From positions 1,896 through 7,627 of the forward strand of contig PMBQ01000424.1 in assembly GCA_003152955.1 (NCBI GenBank): a stretch of 5,732 bases of DNA, written 5' to 3'. Shown one piece after another: positions 5,063 to 5,732 of this stretch (the first letter of the stretch is position 1; each line of letters starts with the position of its first letter). A program made the translations under genes and the position numbers. Under the pieces are notes generated by a model. That model had not been told where the DNA came from and made no database searches. It saw only the letters and a program-made list of their open reading frames with translations. Source of the DNA: Candidatus Bathyarchaeota archaeon (GTDB taxonomy: Archaea > Thermoproteota > Bathyarchaeia > 40CM-2-53-6 > FEN-987).

Positions 5063-5732
5063 TTGAGAATCGTAATAATCTCCGACATACATTCAAACCT
5101 CGAAGCCTTTCTGGCCGTCATCGCTAACCTACCCACATATGATTATCTTCTATTTCTAGGCGACCTGGTTGGATATGGCCCCCAGCCAAACGAGGTCGTT
5201 GAGCAGCTTCAACAGCTGCAACCTGCGATTGTGCTAGGTGGAAATCATGATTACGCTGTGTCAACTGGCGATGTCAGCGGCTTTTCCTCACATGCGGAGA
5301 TAGCCGTCAGGTGGACGCGACGTCAGGTCACGCCCCAAAACCAAGACTACCTTTCCAATCTGCTTTCCTCAGCTAAGATTGAACTAAACAATATTAATTT
5401 GGCTCTCTTTCACGGAAGTCCGAGAGATTCGCTCAGTGAGTACATTTTCCCCGGCATCCCGGCACAGTCAGCACGACAATTGATTCAGAGAGCAGGAGCG
5501 CCGCTTGTTCTCCTAGGCCACACACATATCCCAATGCTTTACGATTTCGAGGGAGAGATGCTGGCAAATCCCGGCAGTGTCGGTCAACCCAGAGACGGTG
5601 ATCGACGCGCTGCTTTCGCAATTCTAACACTGTCCGAGGGCAAATTCTCTTTCGATGTCAGACGAGTTGAATATGATATTGATTCCGTGGCTAGAAAAAT
5701 AATTCGAGAAGGTCTACCAGAATTCTCAGCAG
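5063..5732 (+). CDS. Calcineurin-like metallophosphoesterase (YfcE/MJ0936-like), 3' end outside window
   Basis: The frame encodes 223 residues and is still open at the window end; relatives are about 240-250 aa, so only the tail is missing. All metal-site motifs of the family are visible: SDIHSN with Asp8 and His10, GDLVGYGPQPNEV with Asp34, GGNHD with Asn61 and His62, FHGSPRD with His117, GHTH with His153 and His155, and NPGSVGQPRD (169-178), which is typical of this subgroup. The enzyme should hydrolyse phosphomono- or diesters with two divalent metals in the cytoplasm; relatives act on varied substrates, so the natural one is unknown. TTG 5063 is chosen because it gives the standard N-terminus MRIVIISDIHSN; there is no ATG nearby. 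TTG 5051 is possible but adds four atypical residues. No clear Shine-Dalgarno sequence is seen, so translation may depend on co-transcription with the upstream gene. Confidence 0.9.
   Translation, partial: MRIVIISDIHSNLEAFLAVIANLPTYDYLLFLGDLVGYGPQPNEVVEQLQQLQPAIVLGGNHDYAVSTGDVSGFSSHAEIAVRWTRRQVTPQNQDYLSNLLSSAKIELNNINLALFHGSPRDSLSEYIFPGIPAQSARQLIQRAGAPLVLLGHTHIPMLYDFEGEMLANPGSVGQPRDGDRRAAFAILTLSEGKFSFDVRRVEYDIDSVARKIIREGLPEFSA

Overview
The window looks like chromosomal DNA of an archaeon, most likely from the Thaumarchaeota (Nitrososphaeria) or a neighbouring TACK lineage. The reasons are an XPF-type structure-specific nuclease, a geranylgeranyl-diphosphate-type prenyl synthase for isoprenoid lipids, a eukaryote-flavoured thymidylate kinase, a small protein resembling the eukaryotic proteasome assembly chaperone PAC4, and no bacterial-type promoters or terminators. 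Base composition is roughly balanced between GC and AT and looks even throughout. I see no mobile element, CRISPR array, tRNA or rRNA. The lineage is an inference from gene content; no marker gene is present.

Layout: (1) 2-469 (+), C-terminal part of an XPF/Hef-type nuclease, cut by the window edge. (2) 470-671, a non-coding gap with several small inverted repeats. (3) 672-1661 (+), an all-trans polyprenyl diphosphate synthase. (4) 1800-2450 (+), a thymidylate kinase with an unusual P-loop. (5) 2593-3903 (+), an HD-domain phosphohydrolase of the dNTPase/SAMHD1-like type, preceded by a TATA box. (6) 3883-4263 (-), a PAC4-like small protein whose 3' end overlaps the HD gene by 21 bp in convergent orientation. 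(7) 4264-4442, a divergent promoter region with short repeats. (8) 4443-5009 (+), a PH-like domain fused to two zinc ribbons. (9) 5063 to the window end (+), a calcineurin-like metallophosphoesterase that lacks only its last residues.

The genes are housekeeping in character: DNA repair, membrane lipid precursors, dTTP synthesis, a probable dNTP hydrolase, and probable proteasome assembly. The kinase and HD gene together suggest control of deoxynucleotide pools. Gaps of 50-180 bp between most genes, plus a TATA box before the HD gene, argue for several transcription units rather than one tight operon. Three of the six genes whose starts are inside the window appear to begin with TTG, two of them supported by Shine-Dalgarno-like sequences.

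The items most worth a second look are the PAC4-like protein, the thymidylate kinase with Arg in place of the usual Ser/Thr of its Walker A motif, the PH-plus-zinc-ribbon protein, and short inverted repeats that touch the stop codon of most plus-strand genes.
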